From NCBI RefSeq assembly GCF_011682065.1, contig NZ_VUYU01000022.1, positions 54,795 through 118,794 on the forward strand: a stretch of DNA of 64,000 nt, given 5' to 3'. Shown here piece after piece: positions 30,901 through 39,784 of the stretch. Each line of letters begins with the position of its first letter. Within the stretch, counting starts at the first letter, position 1. A program made the translations under genes and the position numbers. The notes under the pieces were generated by a model. It saw only the letters and a program-made list of their open reading frames with translations, made no database searches and was not told the origin of the DNA. The DNA comes from Massilia rubra. GTDB taxonomy: Bacteria; Pseudomonadota; Gammaproteobacteria; Burkholderiales; Burkholderiaceae_D.

Positions 30901-32232
30901 CGGGCCGGCCCAGGTGAAGCGGCGCGCCACGTCGCCGTTCGCGTCAAGGACCGACGCCAGCTGGCCGGCGCCGTCGTAGTCGTAGCGCACCAGTGGCCCG
31001 GGGGCGCCGCCGTGGGTGCATTCGATCATCGTCAGGCGCGCCGGCAGGGCGCTGTAGTGCAGTTGCAGTTGCTGGCCGCCGCTGGTGCGGATCGTGCTCA
31101 CCCGGTCGTCGTCGTCGCGTTCGTAGCTGATCGACTGCGCGCTGCGGTCCTCGACCCGGCGCACCCAGGCGATCTTTTCTGTCGCCAGGTCGAGGTGGCC
31201 GAAATCGAAGTAGGTTTCGTTGAGTGTGTACAGGATGAAGCGGCCGTCGGCGCTGCAGGCCAGGTAGCATTGTTCTTCTTCGCTGAAGGCGGTGTGCCCC
31301 GGCTGCACCAGCGGAAAACCGGTTTCGCGCCCTTGTGCGTCGCTGTACCAGATCTTGCCGTCGCGCTGCTGCAGGCGCAGGTCCCAGGGCAGCACCCAGC
31401 CGCGTCCCAGGCTACTCTCGTGCGTCAGGTTGCTGGCATAGAAGCGCGAGCAGACCAGCTTGAGCGGGCTTTGCACGATAAAGTCGATTTCGTCCTGCGC
31501 CAGCAGCAGCTTGCGGCCGGTCGCCACGTCGACCGGCTTGCCGAACAAGCCGCCCATGACGCGCCCGATCACCGGCGCCACCACGTAGCGGCTGACCGCT
31601 TCGCCGATCACAAAGCCGCCGATGAATTTGGCGGCGCACGGCAGCACCGCTTTCGACAGCCCGCCGGAAGCCTTGACCAGTCCTCCCAGGCCGCCCGCCA
31701 GCCCGGCCAGCGCGAAGGCCCAGTCGACCGCGGTGCGCAGCCCGGGCGGTACTTCGTCGGCCACTTCCTTGTAACGCACGGTGCCGCCGCCGATAAAGAC
31801 ATTGTTCGAGCCGCCGTCGATCTTGGCGCCGCAGACAATGGCGTCGGTCTTGCGCGCCGCCGGCAGGCCGTTGATGAAGACGTTACCCGAGCCGTCGGCC
31901 ACCACCGGCGCCGGCGGATGGTTGCTGCAGGCGACCGTGCTGATGGTGGCGTACGCCGCCGCCAGGTTGTTGGTGAACACGTTCATCGAACCGGTGAGGA
32001 TGGTGCCGGCCGGCGAGGAGAACATCTTGCCGATGCCCTCCCCGAGCGCGAGGATGCCGCTCGCTCCCAGGCCGGCGGCCATCCCGGCCAGCAGGGCCAC
32101 GCCGAAGCCGCAGGTGAAGGTGGCAAAGGCGACGGCGGCGATCAGTGCGATCCCGATGACCGCGCCGACCAGGAAACCGGTCAGTGCGCTGGTGTGGGCG
32201 ATCGGGTCGGTAATGCGGGCAGCTTCGAGCAT
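27985..32232 (-). CDS. T6SS Rhs effector with prePAAR-PAAR N-terminus and GIY-YIG-type nuclease toxin C-terminus
   Basis: The protein has 1415 residues. The N-terminus has a prePAAR motif ([10 protein letters not shown], residues 4-13) and hydrophobic helices to about residue 70 ([20 protein letters not shown]). A PAAR domain with paired Gly-Asn-Val-Phe turns follows at about 75-150 ([18 protein letters not shown]). YD/Rhs repeats then run to the cage-closing [18 protein letters not shown] and end at MDPLGW (residue 1285). The last 130 residues look like a GIY-YIG nuclease: GLY at 1297-1299, YYVG at 1307-1310, R1317, H1322 and E1350. It should be loaded on a VgrG tip and injected into rivals. 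EagR lies 30 bp upstream and immunity copy 1 lies 19 bp downstream. Confidence 0.93.
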   Translation of the reverse strand: MLEAARITDPIAHTSALTGFLVGAVIGIALIAAVAFATFTCGFGVALLAGMAAGLGASGILALGEGIGKMFSSPAGTILTGSMNVFTNNLAAAYATISTVACSNHPPAPVVADGSGNVFINGLPAARKTDAIVCGAKIDGGSNNVFIGGGTVRYKEVADEVPPGLRTAVDWAFALAGLAGGLGGLVKASGGLSKAVLPCAAKFIGGFVIGEAVSRYVVAPVIGRVMGGLFGKPVDVATGRKLLLAQDEIDFIVQSPLKLVCSRFYASNLTHESSLGRGWVLPWDLRLQQRDGKIWYSDAQGRETGFPLVQPGHTAFSEEEQCYLACSADGRFILYTLNETYFDFGHLDLATEKIAWVRRVEDRSAQSISYERDDDDRVSTIRTSGGQQLQLHYSALPARLTMIECTHGGAPGPLVRYDYDGAGQLASVLDANGDVARRFTWAGPLMASHTNALGLVASYTWGEVDGQPRVLACRSSEGEHTTFRYDVAARQSWATDEQGRTAHWVYDANFQIVECTDLDGGVYRMHYNGAGQPTLIELPGERTVAFEFDAAGRIVSETDPLGRVTRTAYDGNSLRVSQLVLADGGRWSAAYDYLGRLLHSTDPLGRRHAYEYGDGLDPLPLASIDPRGGRRSMAWNGRGLLATYTDCSGKTTRYDYNADGRLEVATNALGDVTRFERLRTGEAVRVTLPDGSSEQFAYDAGGNIVEWRKGTVQTRQWLRNARGQVIDAIDPAGRHLHYRYDAQGRLVEMASDAHSRYLFEYTAGDRVAREVRPDGVERHMRYDAAGNLLAIDSVGVAAGGERPRRTMAFEHDKMRRMLAQVTATAATRFAWDDGDRLLGGVRVPSDEGVALGMAASEVRFDYDKGGRLLTEHGDQGALGYTLDELDNLTALNLPHGQRIDILSYGAGHVHQIRSAGHLISDFERDDLHREIGRTQGLLTQRIGYDQLGRRAWQSSGGQSEALAPGQGRLWRSYRYAASGDLAEQRDNLRGGIEFQYDPAGHLQRQTRPGAHEQEQFAWDAAGNLLDDVKRASRGAVEGNRLKVWQDIRLEYDAWGNLLTKRKGAHQVQHFTFDAEDRLVKVRTENLRGIMEMQFDYDPIGRRIATRERRIEAGGSARSETRRFVWQGLRMVQEVRDSGVSSYVYNPDARYTPLARIDAALDASIGAAAAAAVIERARVYHFHTDLVGTPLEVTDEAGELAWAGKYSAWGKLDKGDDAALAARIEQPLRMPGQYADHGTGLHYNTFRFYDPDIGRFISQDPIGLEGGENLYAYAPNPTGRMDPLGWIAETAPGYHVYGLYEPGATKPYYVGITDDLDRRAGEHRTASRMTPEAQMRPIAENVTYGEARGIEQARIEHHGTKTGTIGSDLADAATYAERGNKVASFDHANTTRPAARQTYFEDAYKAEKTKLSGGCG

Positions 32233-32262
32233 GGCGGGCCTTCCGTTGGGCGTTACGGGGCG

Positions 32263-32778
32263 TTACGGGGTGCTCAAGCCAGCGCCTCCTGCGGCGCTGG
32301 CGGCATTGTCGGCGGGCGGCGCAAAACTATCGAGCCAGCCGCGCCAGAGCGTGTCGAAATCCTGGTCGAACGGGCGCGCGGTGGCGGCCGAGAGGATCAG
32401 GGCGCGCCGCGGTCCGATCAAAAACGCGGCCTGGCGCTGGCGGATGGTCTGGGCGCCGTTCTTGTACTGGGCTTCGATCCGTTCGCCGGCCAGGGCCGGG
32501 TCGTGCCGGCCAAGGCGTTCGGGCGCGCGCGCGAGCAGCTTGTGGCTGGCCAGGCGCGCCTTGAGCAGGGCGATCTGGCGGTCGACATAGGCGGCCAGGT
32601 CTTCGCCCTCGGCCAGCCAGTCGCGCGCGATGCTCAGGTTGGGCTGGTTCTGCAGGTTGGCCGGCGTGAAGATGTTACTGGTGCGGTCCTCGTAGCCGGC
32701 CGGCAGGCCGATGCTGCCTTCGTGGATGCCGATCCTGGCGTTGCCGTCCGTACTGCTCGCTGCTGTGGTGTCGCTCAT
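32263..32778 (-). CDS. EagR-type (DUF1795/DcrB-like) T6SS effector chaperone
   Basis: This 171-residue cytoplasmic protein has the DUF1795 pattern. It starts near IGIHEGSIGLPAGYEDRTSN, where a short strand leads into the conserved G-x-P-x-G-x-x-D-x-(T/S) motif, and ends in a beta-sheet half (IEAQYKNGAQTIRQRQAAFL). EagR proteins bind the N-terminal transmembrane helices and prePAAR region of Rhs effectors and keep them soluble before secretion. That is the region seen in the gene 30 bp downstream. One Eag gene fits the single transmembrane region of the effector. Confidence 0.87.
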   Translation of the reverse strand: MSDTTAASSTDGNARIGIHEGSIGLPAGYEDRTSNIFTPANLQNQPNLSIARDWLAEGEDLAAYVDRQIALLKARLASHKLLARAPERLGRHDPALAGERIEAQYKNGAQTIRQRQAAFLIGPRRALILSAATARPFDQDFDTLWRGWLDSFAPPADNAASAAGGAGLSTP

Positions 32779-32848
32779 GCGCTGCTTTCCGTTTTGTGAG
32801 GTTCAAAAAGTATTCGGCGATGGGAGGTGGCGTGGGTGCGTGGCGGCG

Positions 32849-33634
32849 CTATCTGGTCGAGTAGCGCGCCGCCGTGGCGTTGCCGGCGCAGCGCGGCGCC
32901 CGTTGGCCGATGCAGCGTTCCAGCATGTCGATCATGGCGGGCAGGGCGCGCCGGCGCGCGATGGCCTGCGCGTTCTCGCCGCGCGCGTTGCGAAGAAACG
33001 GATCGGCGCCCTGGTCGATCAGGAAGGCGGCCAGTTCGCGCTTGCCGGCGTCGATGGCCAGCATCAGCGGCGTGCTGGCCTGCGGTCCGGGCGCGTCGAG
33101 CGCGGCGCCGAGTTTGAGCATGCTGTCGGCCAGCGCGTCCTGCGCGCCCGGGTCGGCGCTGTGGGCGCTGTTGGCCAACTGGTGCAAGCCGGTGTTGCCA
33201 TAGTCGTCGCGCAGGCGGGTATCGGCCCCGCGTTCGAGCAGGGTGGCGGCGGCGCGCCACTGGCCGGCGGCGAGGGCCGCGTGCAGCGCCGTGCCGCCTT
33301 GCGCATCGAGCGGTGCATCGATGACGGCGCCGGCCTGGTGCAGCATGTGCAGCGCGTCGGCGTCGCCGCCGGCGGCCGCGATCATCAGCGGCGTGCGCCC
33401 GCCATGGCACGGGTTCGGATTGTCGCCGGCGGCCAGCACTTTTTTCAGCGCGGCGTGACGTTCCTTGCCGAGGGCGGCGAAGATGCGCGGGGCTTGGGCG
33501 GCATCGGCGGCGGAACAGCGCTGGCGCGCGGAGGGCTGGTCCGGCAGCGGCGCGGCAGGGCTCATCGGCGCGGCCAGCAGGCAGGCGAGCAGCCACAGCA
33601 GGCGCGTGACGCCGCCGCGCTGGCGGCGCGCCAT
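32849..33634 (-). CDS. Secreted ankyrin-repeat protein
   Basis: The frame encodes at least four ankyrin repeats (GRTPLMIAAAGGDADALHML, GGTALHAALAAGQWRAAATL, YGNTGLHQLA, STPLMLAIDAGKRELAAFLI) over residues of about 80-240. I place the start at ATG 33634, which gives a signal peptide (RLLWLLACLLAAPMSPA). Upstream Met codons at 33670 and 33685 are possible and none has a good ribosome binding site. The export signal and the place immediately upstream of eagR suggest a periplasmic partner in the same island. It could protect against a periplasmic effector, but this is inference. Confidence 0.75.
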   Translation of the reverse strand: MARRQRGGVTRLLWLLACLLAAPMSPAAPLPDQPSARQRCSAADAAQAPRIFAALGKERHAALKKVLAAGDNPNPCHGGRTPLMIAAAGGDADALHMLHQAGAVIDAPLDAQGGTALHAALAAGQWRAAATLLERGADTRLRDDYGNTGLHQLANSAHSADPGAQDALADSMLKLGAALDAPGPQASTPLMLAIDAGKRELAAFLIDQGADPFLRNARGENAQAIARRRALPAMIDMLERCIGQRAPRCAGNATAARYSTR

Positions 33635-33915
33635 GGTGTGCGGGTGAGGTGAGTGCTTGCCATTGCCCATGCTGGGATGATCCATCAGGTATGCGTGCAA
33701 TATAAAAAGAGCAAGATGAATTCTATCAAACCATTTCATGCAAGACAATTTGTATTGGAACGCAGCGGTGTGGGCGCCTGCCAGTGTCGATGGCAATGAC
33801 TATTGTGTTAAGATCAACTTTTTAATGTCATTCGAAGAGTCGATCATGTCCCCACAGCGCATCTTGCTGCCGCTTTCGTTGAGCCCGGCCATCTTGTATC
33901 GAAGGAGCGAGGCGC

Positions 33916-35763
33916 ATGGAGGCTGACGATAGTTTCTTGCAGCGTTATCTGGACAGCTGCAAAGCCACGGCTGCCGGGTATATCGAGCGCGCAACCCGGT
34001 TTAACGTCACCGACCTGGTGGTGCGCGACGCGCGCCCTGTCGTGCGTCAATTCACAATCACGATCCGGCACGAACTGGAGGTCTGTTCCGAGTCCATCGA
34101 CCATCATGGTGTCCACCACCCGGGCCAGGGCGATTTTGGCACGGCCGATTGGAAGTGGTACCAGGAGGAAGCCGCAGTGCAGGGGCGCGCGGAATTTTCG
34201 CGTCCCGAAACCATGGATAGCCTGGTGCATTCGGTCAGGAACCAGGCCTACGCGGCAATTTCCGCCAGAACCCGCCTTCGCACCCACCCGCGGCGCCTGT
34301 TCCATACGTATACCTGTAATGGATGCAATGGCCGGGGCAGGGTATGTTGCGACCGCTGCTCCGGCTCGGGCCAGGTCCGGTGCGGGGGCTGCTCGGGTTC
34401 CGGGCGCGTCAGCTGCTCGAGCTGCGGCGGTTCCGGCACAGTCGTCCAGCATCGAACCGTGACCGATTACAACGGCCATAGCCGCTCCGAAACGCAGCAT
34501 CGCTCGTGCGGTTCCTGTTCGGGCGGCCGGGTCACGTGCTTTCACTGCGGCGGGTCCGGGCAGAACCGGTGCGGCAACTGCGGTGGGTCGGGCGAAGTTA
34601 CCTGCACCGGCTGTTCCGGGCATGGCTACCTGACCAAAGTCACCTCGACAGTGACTTATACCAATCCGGGTTTCTCGGGCCGCTATCCCGAAGGCACGCC
34701 CGATTATGTGCATGCGGCCCTGTGCAAAGTCGGATTTGCCAGCCTGGCCAGTCACGGCGATATCGCCCTGGAACACGTGAATGAATTCCGCGAAAAGTCG
34801 GCGGTCGAGTTTGTGTATCAATGCACCATGCCATTTTGCGAGCTGTCGATCGATGTGCGCGGCGTCACATCGCATTGGGTGATGTTCGGCGCCGATCCAC
34901 AGATATTCGACGCCGGCGGGGTGTTGGAAGCATTGCTGGAAAGCGACTTTAAAGCCCTCGCGGCCGTGAGCGCCGGTCGCTCGCGCTGGTCGCCGTGGTT
35001 TTATCGTTCAGCCGGCAAAGCGATCGCGCCATTCATGGAGTCGGAAGTGAACCAGATGGTGATCGATGCCACGTCGGAAGGGCTCGCTCCCAACGCGATT
35101 GTGGAACGCGTGAGCCGCTCGGTTTCCGAAGCCTACGTCCAGCAGACCTTGGAAAACCTCAAGACAACGGTGTCAGTCGCGTTGAACTGGTCGCGTTTCC
35201 GGTCCCTCATTGCGTTGATCCTCTTGTCGATACCGTTTTCGTTTGCGGCCATTGCCTACATTGAGCGCGACAAGCGCATCGACCTTTTGTCGGCCGATAC
35301 GCAGCGCTTGATTTACCCGCCGGGCAACTCCGGGATTTTGTGGGAAATGGGGCTGATGACGATTCCGTTCACCGTGCTCGGATGGTTCCTTGCGAAGTGG
35401 CTCAGTACGCGCTGGTTGAAAAAGGCCGGCGGCGAAAGGACCGTCTTGTGGGCGCAGCGCCAGGGACTGTTGATGGGGAAGTGGACTGCGTTGACGATCA
35501 TCGTGACTGCGGTCGGCACCACCGGCGCGTTCTTCAAGCGCTGGCCGATGTGGATTGATAATGATGGCAAGGGCTATGGCTTGATTCCCTTGTATAAACC
35601 GAGGATTCCGGTCGAAGCGCAGGAAGCGGCGATGGAAATGGAAAAAATGCGGCGCGAGGGACGCAAGTTCGAATCGGTGGTGGACATCGAAAAGAAACGG
35701 CGCGAGCGTGCCAGGTTAAAGCCGGCAAAAAAACCAGCGGGCGAAAACGCCGAAAAACCGTAG
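33916..35763 (+). CDS. Membrane protein with DnaJ-type CxxCxGxG zinc-finger array
   Basis: The 615-residue protein has no recognised enzyme. Residues 134-237 hold eight cysteine pairs of the CxxCxGxG type found in DnaJ zinc fingers (CNGCNGRG, CDRCSGSG, CGGCSGSG, CSSCGGSG, CGSCSGGR, CFHCGGSG, CGNCGGSG, CTGCSGHG), enough for four zinc sites. There is no J domain. Near the C-terminus are about three membrane spans (near 428-450, 479-496 and 524-541), then a charged cytoplasmic tail rich in Lys/Arg/Glu. The ribosome binding site AAGGAG precedes ATG 33916. It may be a membrane-tethered holdase or scaffold. Function unknown. Confidence 0.82.
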   Translation: MEADDSFLQRYLDSCKATAAGYIERATRFNVTDLVVRDARPVVRQFTITIRHELEVCSESIDHHGVHHPGQGDFGTADWKWYQEEAAVQGRAEFSRPETMDSLVHSVRNQAYAAISARTRLRTHPRRLFHTYTCNGCNGRGRVCCDRCSGSGQVRCGGCSGSGRVSCSSCGGSGTVVQHRTVTDYNGHSRSETQHRSCGSCSGGRVTCFHCGGSGQNRCGNCGGSGEVTCTGCSGHGYLTKVTSTVTYTNPGFSGRYPEGTPDYVHAALCKVGFASLASHGDIALEHVNEFREKSAVEFVYQCTMPFCELSIDVRGVTSHWVMFGADPQIFDAGGVLEALLESDFKALAAVSAGRSRWSPWFYRSAGKAIAPFMESEVNQMVIDATSEGLAPNAIVERVSRSVSEAYVQQTLENLKTTVSVALNWSRFRSLIALILLSIPFSFAAIAYIERDKRIDLLSADTQRLIYPPGNSGILWEMGLMTIPFTVLGWFLAKWLSTRWLKKAGGERTVLWAQRQGLLMGKWTALTIIVTAVGTTGAFFKRWPMWIDNDGKGYGLIPLYKPRIPVEAQEAAMEMEKMRREGRKFESVVDIEKKRRERARLKPAKKPAGENAEKP

Positions 35764-35825
35764 CGCGCGGGTCCAGGGCGATGCATCGATCACCGGCTTC
35801 CGGGTAGATACCACGTGGAGCCGGT

Positions 35826-36131
35826 TTATGGCATGAACGTGTCTTTTTCAAGATAGTGGATGGCTGCGGCGATAAGCTCCCCGGTTGGCGCGGCATGATT
35901 TTTTTCCAGTCGCGCTTGGACGATCGCCAGGAACATGGGCGCTTCCAGCCAGGTGCGATGGGTTTCCTCAAGATCGAACTCTTCATCGTCGTTTTCGGCG
36001 ATAAAGAAGGGTTCTTCCCTGATATGTAGTTCGGATACCGTGTCGAAGGTCTTCTCCACAAAGATCCATCCACTCTCGGGGAAAGCGTCCCGGTGGGCCA
36101 GCAACTCGTCGATTCCCGAACAGCGCATCAT
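35826..36131 (-). CDS. Small acidic hypothetical protein (101 aa)
   Basis: This is a soluble, acidic protein (SGWIFVEKTFDTVSELHIRE, then NDDEEFDLEE). It resembles single-domain DUF7716-type proteins, which often occur as immunity-like or accessory genes, but I cannot confirm the family. The start is ATG 36131 or ATG 36128. It is convergent with the zinc-finger gene and downstream of the DUF445 gene. Function unknown. Confidence 0.6.
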   Translation of the reverse strand: MMRCSGIDELLAHRDAFPESGWIFVEKTFDTVSELHIREEPFFIAENDDEEFDLEETHRTWLEAPMFLAIVQARLEKNHAAPTGELIAAAIHYLEKDTFMP

Positions 36132-36186
36132 TTTTCTATCCTCGTAGCAGGTTTCGTCGCATTTTTCCGTAGTCGTGGGGATGCGC

Positions 36187-37473
36187 TTACACCGCGCCCG
36201 CGACGGCGTGGATCAGCAGCCCCACCAGCCCGCCCACCAGCGTTCCGTTAATCCGGATGAATTGCAGGTCGCGCCCGATGGCCAGCTCGATGCGCGTGCT
36301 CATTTCCTCTTTCGACCACTTGGCCAGTTGCTGCTCGATGAACTTGCCCACGTCGCCGCGATAGCGCTGCACCAGGGCCGCGCTGCCCGTCTCGATCGCG
36401 CTGTTGAGCCAGCTGCGCACGGCTGGGTCGGCACCCAGCACGCGCCCGCATTCCTGCACGATTTGACGCATCGTTGCGGCGATCGCGGGATCGGCGCCCT
36501 GCAGGTCGGCTTTCACCCGCTGCCGCAGCGTATCCCAGATTCCGCCCAGCATGGCCTGCAGTTCCGCGCTGCGCAGGGCATCGGCCTGGTAACGCGCCAC
36601 CGATTCCTTCCACTCGGGATCGGCCTTGAGCCGCAGGGCGCTGTCGGCCAGCCAGCTGTCGATCCGGCCGCGCAGCGGATGCTCGCGATTCATGCGCACG
36701 TCGATGGCCTGTTCGCGCAGCGAGCCGATGACTTTGGGCGCATAACCGATCACCATCGACTTGACCATCGCGTTCTCGATCGCGAAGCAACGCAGCATGA
36801 ATTCGCCGACGGTTTCGTGGTTGGCGTCGTCGCCCAGCCAGGTGATCAGCTTTTCCAGCAGCGGATCGAGCAGGGCCTGTGGCGCGCCTTTGCCGATCAT
36901 GGTGTCGAGAAAGCCGCCGGCCATGCCCGACAGATCGAGCTTGCCCAGCTCGGCGCTGGCAAGGTCGCGGATACGGGTGCGCATCTTCTCGTCGTCCACC
37001 TTGTCGAGAACTTGCACCAGCACGCCGGCCAGCGCCTGGCTCACTTGTCCGGCATTGAGCGGGTCGCGCAGCCATGCGCCCGCGCGGCCGGCCAGGTCGG
37101 CTTGCCGGATGCGTTCGGCCACGCCTTCCTCGGTCACGAAGTGGTTTTCCACGAAGCTACCCAGGTTGGCGCCGATGCTCGCCTTGCTGTTGGGGATGAT
37201 TGCGGTATGCCACAGCGGAATGCCGAGCGGGTGGCGGAACAGGGCGACGACGGCAAACCAGTCGGCGATCGCGCCGATCATCGCGGCTTCGGCGAATGCT
37301 TCCAGGTAAGCCCAGGCTGGATGTTGCCCGTGCTGCGAGCGGGCGATGGCAAACAGCACGGCGGCGGCCAGCAGCAGGCCGAGCGCCACGCGCTGCATGG
37401 TGCGCAGGCGGCTGCGCTTGTAGGTATCTTCGGCGGCGTCGAGCTGGCCGACAAGGTTGGAATCGTGTGTCAT
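36187..37473 (-). CDS. DUF445 (YjiN-like) membrane protein
   Basis: This 428-residue protein has one membrane span near residues 25-45 (RVALGLLLAAAVLFAIA). The DUF445 signature follows: AAMIGAIADWFAVVALFRHP, then PLWHTAIIPNSKASIGANLG. A second hydrophobic segment at the extreme C-terminus (LVGGLVGLLIHAVAGAV) anchors the other end, and a long helical region lies between. I start it at ATG 37473 (MTHDSNL), rather than 13 codons further upstream. The family is widespread and uncharacterised, possibly a cell-envelope factor. Confidence 0.88.
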   Translation of the reverse strand: MTHDSNLVGQLDAAEDTYKRSRLRTMQRVALGLLLAAAVLFAIARSQHGQHPAWAYLEAFAEAAMIGAIADWFAVVALFRHPLGIPLWHTAIIPNSKASIGANLGSFVENHFVTEEGVAERIRQADLAGRAGAWLRDPLNAGQVSQALAGVLVQVLDKVDDEKMRTRIRDLASAELGKLDLSGMAGGFLDTMIGKGAPQALLDPLLEKLITWLGDDANHETVGEFMLRCFAIENAMVKSMVIGYAPKVIGSLREQAIDVRMNREHPLRGRIDSWLADSALRLKADPEWKESVARYQADALRSAELQAMLGGIWDTLRQRVKADLQGADPAIAATMRQIVQECGRVLGADPAVRSWLNSAIETGSAALVQRYRGDVGKFIEQQLAKWSKEEMSTRIELAIGRDLQFIRINGTLVGGLVGLLIHAVAGAV

Positions 37474-37609
37474 GTCTCGAATCGTAGTTGCTTGTTGTGA
37501 AAAGGCTGCCACGATGGATTATCGTGGGCATGGCCGGGAAGGTGAGGCTATGGGGTCAGGCGCCAGGATGTGCCGCACCGGGCGGGCGAGCGGCGCGGCG
37601 CCTGGCCAG

Positions 37610-37786
37610 TCACGCGCGGGCCGGGTTGGCGTCGTAAGCGCCGGCGCGCAGCGGATGGGGGCCGGCGGCCTCGGCGAGCACGAAAGCACGCCACCAGCCC
37701 TGGCGGAAACGGATGCGGTGCTTGCGTCGGGATTCGGCGGGCAGCTCGCCGATTTGTTCGCTCAGACTGCGATGTTGTTTGTGCAT
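37610..37786 (-). CDS. Small basic hypothetical protein (58 aa)
   Basis: The frame starts at ATG 37786 (MHKQHRSLSEQIGELP) with an AGGA site about ten bases upstream. The protein is very basic (RRKHRIRFRQGWWRAF) and has no membrane span. The internal Met is preferred over the longer frame. The pattern looks like a small conserved Oxalobacteraceae protein, but I cannot confirm that from memory. It stands alone upstream of the DUF445 gene on the opposite flank. Confidence 0.4.
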   Translation of the reverse strand: MHKQHRSLSEQIGELPAESRRKHRIRFRQGWWRAFVLAEAAGPHPLRAGAYDANPARA

Positions 37787-38176
37787 CAATGCATCCTGTC
37801 GTGGAAGGCCGGGCCTTGCGTGCGCCGGCGGAGAGGTAAAAAGTGGCTCGGGTGCGGCATTGCCGACAGAACTGAATGGCACATTGCGCCAGTCATCCAT
37901 CTTAGCAAAATACATTGCCAAAAGAAAATAGCGATAAACGCTTTCTATCTTTCCAATTAGGCAATAAACTTGCGGTTGGGGTGGCTCCGGCCGGCCGCGC
38001 TGCGCGAGGAGATTGCCGGGTTGACGCGCAAGAGGGGAGCACTACACCACGCAGCCGGTGGCAGGGGCGAGCCGATGCCGACATCGTTGGGATCTGCCAC
38101 TTTCAGCGCTACAACCGGAAATATTGCTGACTTATGAGCCTGATACTGTCTTCCAAAATCTACTCAACTTGACTCT
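37787..38176. other. 390-bp stretch without a confident gene, upstream of the orphan nuclease-like gene
   Basis: Base composition falls from GC-rich to more AT-rich from about 37,890 onwards, continuing into the gene at 38177. I see no tRNA, inverted terminal repeats or integrase. Promoters for the flanking divergent genes probably lie here. No Shine-Dalgarno site precedes ATG 38177. Confidence 0.4.
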
Positions 38177-39649
38177 ATGTTAAAGCCAAAAAAGCCTGCG
38201 TCAAAGCCTAAAAAGGCGCTACCGCCGCCGCCGCCGCCGCCGCCCCAAGGCAATCCCTTTACATACTACGTCCCCAAGTCAGCGACATCGTTAACTGTTG
38301 CGACCAAACCGACGGGTAGCGCTGCTTACAAAAAGCCGTTGGGGTTCATCCATGCTAACTTCAAAACGACGTCGGTTGCGCCATTTGGGGCGAAGACGAC
38401 GCTTGCCGTTCACCCCGTGATCGACAAGCAGGATGTAAGGCGCGCCGCGATTGAAGGCGGGTATGGACCTCAAAGTATGTGGACGTCGCATCTGGCGATG
38501 AGTCCTGCTGAAGCGGCGGAACTTCAACGATTTCTTTTCTCTCGACTCGAATCAGTCATCTGCTGCGTTCAAAAAGATATCAACGACGCATGGACGATAC
38601 TTCCCTTCTTGCGACATGTCGAAGCTTCGGATAAAAACCTGTTGTCTTTCACTCTCGGAGGAATCGGGACTTTCCTGACGGCTCAAAACTGGCTTGCAGC
38701 CGGAGGTCAACAACTGGGATTGTGCCTTCACAAAAGCATTTACACCAAAGCTCTCATCCAATTCGATTCAGCGAAAAACAAGTCGCCGGACTATTTAATC
38801 CAGTCGAAAAAGAAACATTGGCATGTCTTCGAAAGCAAGGGAGGGCGCAGCGATGACCGGGGTCAGCGGATTCTCGAAGGGTTAGAGCAACTTGATTGCC
38901 AATTTGCGGTCGGATGGCGACCTTCTCGCCTAAAGCCAGCAACGACCTCTGTGTGCGTACACACGCGTGTGGATGCTAATAGACGGCTTGAAATCATGGC
39001 GGTTGACCCACCAGAAAATGATCTCATTGAAAAAGACAGGCCACGCCAGTCGCTCGCGCTGATCGAAGGCGTATGCAAGCTTTTGCTTATCCTGAAGACG
39101 ATTGACCAGTTTCGCGCTTTAACCGGTATTGCGGATACGTTCGCCGAGTCTGACCAGGACTGGACTTTTGAAAGAACAAAGCGTTTCGGCGAGCTTGTAG
39201 TCGGTATTCCTACAAGGTATTTGAGACATGAATATGGTGTTCGCGCGCGCGTTGCCATCTATCTTGCTGCCGATGAAGCGGCCTCCGACTACCCTTCCAA
39301 AGGAAATCGTCAAAGCTTCTGGAGCCTGGTTTGGGAAAAGATGGAATCGCTGGACCTTGCGCTCCCACCGCATCTGCAAAACGATAACGCCGAAAGGGAG
39401 ATGGATTACTCTTCCATTGTTAACGACATCTTCCGGATTTTTTTTGACGAAGGGAACCGTAGCTTCAGAGAACGGTGTGCTGCACGCCTGCAAATGACTC
39501 AATATTGGCGACCGTTGTGGGTCACGGAGGTTGATAAAGTACAGGCGGTTTTGGCTGCCGAGCACACTGGGGTCTTCACGAGCGGAGGAATGTATATCCG
39601 TCACGACGAAAATCCGACCCCTGCTCGCGGCAACGATGAGTCTGATTGA
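38177..39649 (+). CDS. Orphan protein with possible PD-(D/E)xK nuclease motif
   Basis: The 490-residue protein matches no family I know. A proline tract of eight residues (about 16-23) follows a Lys/Pro-rich start. Residues 204-221 read PDY, then a basic stretch, then FESKGG. D205 with E219-x-K221 fits the active-site spacing of PD-(D/E)xK nucleases. The rest is helical and contains no membrane span. The gene is clearly more AT-rich than its neighbours, has no Shine-Dalgarno site, and no operon partner. This suggests recent transfer. A defence or DNA-processing role is possible but unproven. Confidence 0.6.
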   Translation: MLKPKKPASKPKKALPPPPPPPPQGNPFTYYVPKSATSLTVATKPTGSAAYKKPLGFIHANFKTTSVAPFGAKTTLAVHPVIDKQDVRRAAIEGGYGPQSMWTSHLAMSPAEAAELQRFLFSRLESVICCVQKDINDAWTILPFLRHVEASDKNLLSFTLGGIGTFLTAQNWLAAGGQQLGLCLHKSIYTKALIQFDSAKNKSPDYLIQSKKKHWHVFESKGGRSDDRGQRILEGLEQLDCQFAVGWRPSRLKPATTSVCVHTRVDANRRLEIMAVDPPENDLIEKDRPRQSLALIEGVCKLLLILKTIDQFRALTGIADTFAESDQDWTFERTKRFGELVVGIPTRYLRHEYGVRARVAIYLAADEAASDYPSKGNRQSFWSLVWEKMESLDLALPPHLQNDNAEREMDYSSIVNDIFRIFFDEGNRSFRERCAARLQMTQYWRPLWVTEVDKVQAVLAAEHTGVFTSGGMYIRHDENPTPARGNDESD

Positions 39650-39784
39650 TCTGACGTTCAACGACGCAGGAGCGCTGCTACCGGCGTCGTTCATCGCAGC
39701 CGCGTCTTCCGGAACGCCGCAGGTTGCGCCCATCGGCATGCCTGAATGTGAATATGCCAACAGTACAGTCAATCTGTTGTGGGT

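Noticed and set aside
27718..32799. 1693-codon open frame on the plus strand
   Set aside because: It is antisense to the Rhs gene. High-GC codon structure leaves this frame open. The minus strand carries a complete prePAAR, PAAR, Rhs and toxin protein, and the plus-strand translation has no recognisable domain.
33738..33926. 62-codon plus-strand frame upstream of the zinc-finger protein
   Set aside because: There is no ribosome binding site, it overlaps the next start, and the composition is unconvincing. It is probably leader sequence.
38222..38244. CCG trinucleotide tract as a phase-variation switch
   Set aside because: The unit is three bases, so slippage changes proline number without a frameshift. 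It could alter length but not switch expression.
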